Made by a program: the position numbers and the translations under genes. From positions 1 through 25,314 of the forward strand of contig CAYOPG010000029.1 of assembly GCA_964405775.1 (NCBI GenBank): a stretch of 25,314 bases of DNA, read 5' to 3'. Below, one piece after another: positions 24,801 through 25,314 of the stretch. Below the pieces are notes generated by a model, which did not search any database, had not been told where the DNA came from, and saw nothing but the letters and a program-made list of their open reading frames with translations. Position 1 is the stretch's first letter. The number at the start of each line of letters is the position of its first letter. The DNA is from JAAZFF01 sp964405775. GTDB lineage: Bacteria > Verrucomicrobiota > Kiritimatiellia > RFP12 > UBA3636.

Positions 24801-25025
24801 GGAGGACGCGTTGCGATATGGGAAGGCGTGCCTGAAGTGTACCGGTCACGATACATGTCGGGCAACTTCGGTTCTGCCAGAATCTCCGAAGAGCCTTTCG
24901 GGAAATTCACCGGAACCGCTACGGCAACGGCGGGCGTGGTTGGCTTCGCAGGCGAACTGGCCGAACCCGGCTCTGTCGTCTTCCTTACGTCGCCTCCGTC
25001 TGCAACCACGCTGATGTTGCGGTAG
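21759..25025 (+). CDS. Main part of the large surface protein: LamG rest, three FN3-like, G8-like and two Gly-rich modules (frame 0)
   Basis: The open frame is 1088 residues from 21759, but meaningful sequence begins near 21806 (FGGGFNTGVSSISGGGWIV), completing the LamG domain up to HKWGMAG. Next come three fibronectin-III-like repeats (about 22140-22450, 22450-22770 and 22770-23060), each ending in a TTYYYRFAATND-type strand. A G8-like module follows (23060-23400; GMWTNPATWNVPGVPRAGAP). Two related glycine-rich modules (23400-23850 and 24370-24830) share GPGGG, YGSA, GGGL, I-ANG and GGRVAI elements. It is presumably exported and bound at the cell surface, possibly to polysaccharide. No PEP-CTERM, T9SS or autotransporter end is visible: it stops at LMLR. 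No catalytic residues are recognised. Confidence 0.82.
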   Translation: MQSRLRYVCLGQPLLGFGGGFNTGVSSISGGGWIVISDYNAGVNSFYINGQPPKTNTKTLNTSSTVGVRIGAHVSSGEMAEFDALEIMAFSTALPVEDRQKVEGYLAHKWGMAGVLPLDHPYKGYAPGGAPEIANEAASGISLTAATINGGLVSTGTAETAVIAYWGETDGGTDASAWANTNQLGIATQAQQSFSVPLTGLAMGTTYYYRFAATNDVGLAFAPSSASFTTLPSEPQVANGAATDVLNTSAMISGTVTYEGAPPTTLYAFWATNDCGADASAWLENGDSVNLGTPPEGSETAAALAGLLPNTVYYYNFMASNDYAMAWGTTSAAPSFRTPGAPGLSGVGADLVMDTTARLNATLDDGNEARVYFTWGTAADALVTTNDLGVVPMGYHPVNLTGLSLTTTYYFQAHAENSYGSVSSAVTSFSTIGTIAEWTSIADGMWTNPATWNVPGVPRAGAPVTVNHAVTLDVATPELSSVTVNVGKTLTFDGWDTVLTADTVTISGTVTHVQNTDTNGIDGWTPDARVNIVCEDLTIGADGGIDVRGKGFKGGVYPQHGNGPGGGRTTQHRGGGAGHGDHGSGLLGGGYLAYGGVAYGSASMPEQPGSGGGASSHTTNGGGAGGGLVQIFASGNAEIGGAINANGANGLGGLSGAGSGGGVYVQCATMSGSGAITANGGTAYVGGSGGRIAIDITDPTAQALLEPEVQFSSESSFANADTKFGHGSLYFTQMTFFPYETLSFGSYVLHLGDTELIEMPSLAVTAGKIFLAGGLALYLEGDLTVANSGTKLVLTNANIDCRGNLAVGNGAELQLHSSPTNGVSPNYGNRVDVSGTLSIYTNGLLSVYSHPTNGGSMFLDVATLRIFTDGTLSANAGGFHGRLPTGGRGPGGGLTSGADRGGGGSYGGKGATSTHDPSRPARGGPTYGSANLPLLCGSAGGRNGGRGGGLIWLHVRGTTLVDGAISANGGIAPSNMDGDGSGGGVFIDCARLLGEGSISADGGLTSGTVGANGGGGRVAIWEGVPEVYRSRYMSGNFGSARISEEPFGKFTGTATATAGVVGFAGELAEPGSVVFLTSPPSATTLMLR
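21804..21810 (+). other. Frame-change site in the surface-protein gene
   Basis: In the upstream frame the codons are tgG GGT TTG, so the heptamer G-GGT-TTG fits the X-XXY-YYZ pattern of -1 slippery sites, and a run of five G follows (21810-21814). Moving one base back joins HYWG to FGGGFNTG and restores the LamG domain. A one-base insertion, natural or from assembly, would look the same. Confidence 0.6.
23451..23459 (+). repeat. Run of nine G inside the surface-protein gene
   Basis: Nine consecutive G directly follow GGGCCC and encode three glycines (NGPGGGRT). The equivalent place in the second Gly-rich module (about 24420) is broken up by other bases, so the run is not required by the protein. 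Confidence 0.8.
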
Positions 25026-25036
25026 GTTGTCTATAG

Positions 25037-25064
25037 TGGTGGCGGGGTGCGAACCCTGCCACCA
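25037..25064 (+). terminator. Strong hairpin after the surface-protein gene
   Basis: An 11-bp stem with one mismatch (TGGTGGCGGGG, 25037-25047, with CCCTGCCACCA, 25054-25064) and a 6-base loop, 12 bp after the stop codon. There is no T-run directly behind it, so termination may be partial or Rho-linked, or the stem may act in mRNA stability. Confidence 0.5.
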
Positions 25065-25154
25065 TGCAAGGCGTTTAGCTAGAGGAAGCTGATGTTTTCC
25101 TGTGGTTTTTCATAAAACCTGTATCCTAAAGCCGAAATAAGAATCAGAATTTGC

Positions 25155-25183
25155 TTGCGTCAGCGGCGGGCTGTTGGTATAGT
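25155..25183 (+). promoter_or_regulatory. Sigma-70-type promoter before the last gene
   Basis: TTGCGT (25155-25160) is followed after exactly 17 bases by TATAGT (25178-25183), 33 bp before the ATG at 25217. Confidence 0.6.
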
Positions 25184-25216
25184 CTCCGCTTTTAGTACGA
25201 AATCGGATTATCAATT

Positions 25217-25314
25217 ATGGAATTAAACACGAGGAACTTCAAGCCCGGCAAGGAGCTGGCGACAGGCGACTGCGAAACAGCAGGCAAACCAGATAAGCCT
25301 GCCGCCGTTTCGCC
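25217..25314 (+). CDS. Unidentified gene, 3' end outside the window
   Basis: An ATG at 25217 opens a frame that runs off the window after 32 codons, starting MELNTRNFKPGKELATGD and continuing with a Lys/Pro/Ala-rich, probably disordered segment. There is no signal peptide and no recognisable domain. A good promoter lies 33-62 bp upstream, which supports a real gene. The Shine-Dalgarno sequence is weak. Confidence 0.45.
   Translation, partial: MELNTRNFKPGKELATGDCETAGKPDKPAAVS

Noticed and set aside
24536..25009. Minus-strand proline-rich frame opposite the second Gly-rich module
   Set aside because: It is the mirror image of glycine codons (GGC/GGT read as Pro/Ala-type codons), not an independent gene.
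25037..25064. Possible tRNA 3' part (stem with GCGAACCC-like loop)
   Set aside because: There is no acceptor, D-arm or anticodon arm around it; it is simply a stable hairpin.

Overview
The window looks like chromosomal DNA of a Gram-negative bacterium from the PVC group, most likely Kiritimatiellota, Lentisphaerota or Verrucomicrobiota. This is inferred from three things: a pseudopilin-like protein with an H-X9-DG C-terminal motif, a giant secreted LamG / fibronectin-III / G8-like / glycine-rich surface protein, and an ISKra4-type transposase remnant of a kind common in that group. Base composition is moderately GC-rich and even, apart from the glycine-rich surface gene. I saw no rRNA, tRNA or CRISPR array.

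Layout. (1) 1-3953, plus strand: the 3' part of a gene with a PTS EIIA-like domain, then a SWIM/SNF2 helicase 12 nt later. (2) 3961-5603, minus strand: histidine genes hisC and hisB, overlapping by 4 nt, with a good promoter at 5635-5663. (3) 5604-5837: intergenic DNA with two hairpins. (4) 5838-8098, minus strand: a PIG-L deacetylase and an unusual ROK-family protein, a likely amino-sugar pair. (5) About 8140-9242: decayed mobile DNA, with an internally deleted ISKra4-like transposase on the minus strand, a 5'-truncated DUF6788-like gene on the plus strand, and a triple 12-bp repeat. (6) 9243-11251, minus strand: nifU and nifS-type genes for Fe-S cluster assembly, with no nitrogenase gene in view. 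(7) 11482-12495, plus strand: a lone O-methyltransferase, convergent with the next block.

(8) 12492-18179, minus strand: a compact run read as pseudopilin, pyrimidine-nucleoside phosphorylase, cytidine deaminase, YbaK-type tRNA deacylase, RlmI-type rRNA methyltransferase and a B12-binding radical SAM protein (DUF4080 type). The first four genes overlap by 1, 4 and 8 nt. (9) 18288-20410, minus strand: a glycerol-1-phosphate dehydrogenase homologue and a pteridine-reductase-like SDR. (10) 20608-21024, plus strand: a YjbQ-family protein. (11) 21307-25025, plus strand: one very large surface-protein gene split by a -1 frame change near 21805, with a run of nine G further in. (12) 25217 to the end: the start of an unidentified gene behind a good promoter.

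Most of the window is housekeeping metabolism (histidine, Fe-S clusters, pyrimidine salvage, translation quality control). The most interesting parts are the split surface-protein gene with its homopolymer tract, the pseudopilin translationally coupled to nucleoside salvage, the atypical ROK/PIG-L pair, and the rearranged insertion-sequence scar.
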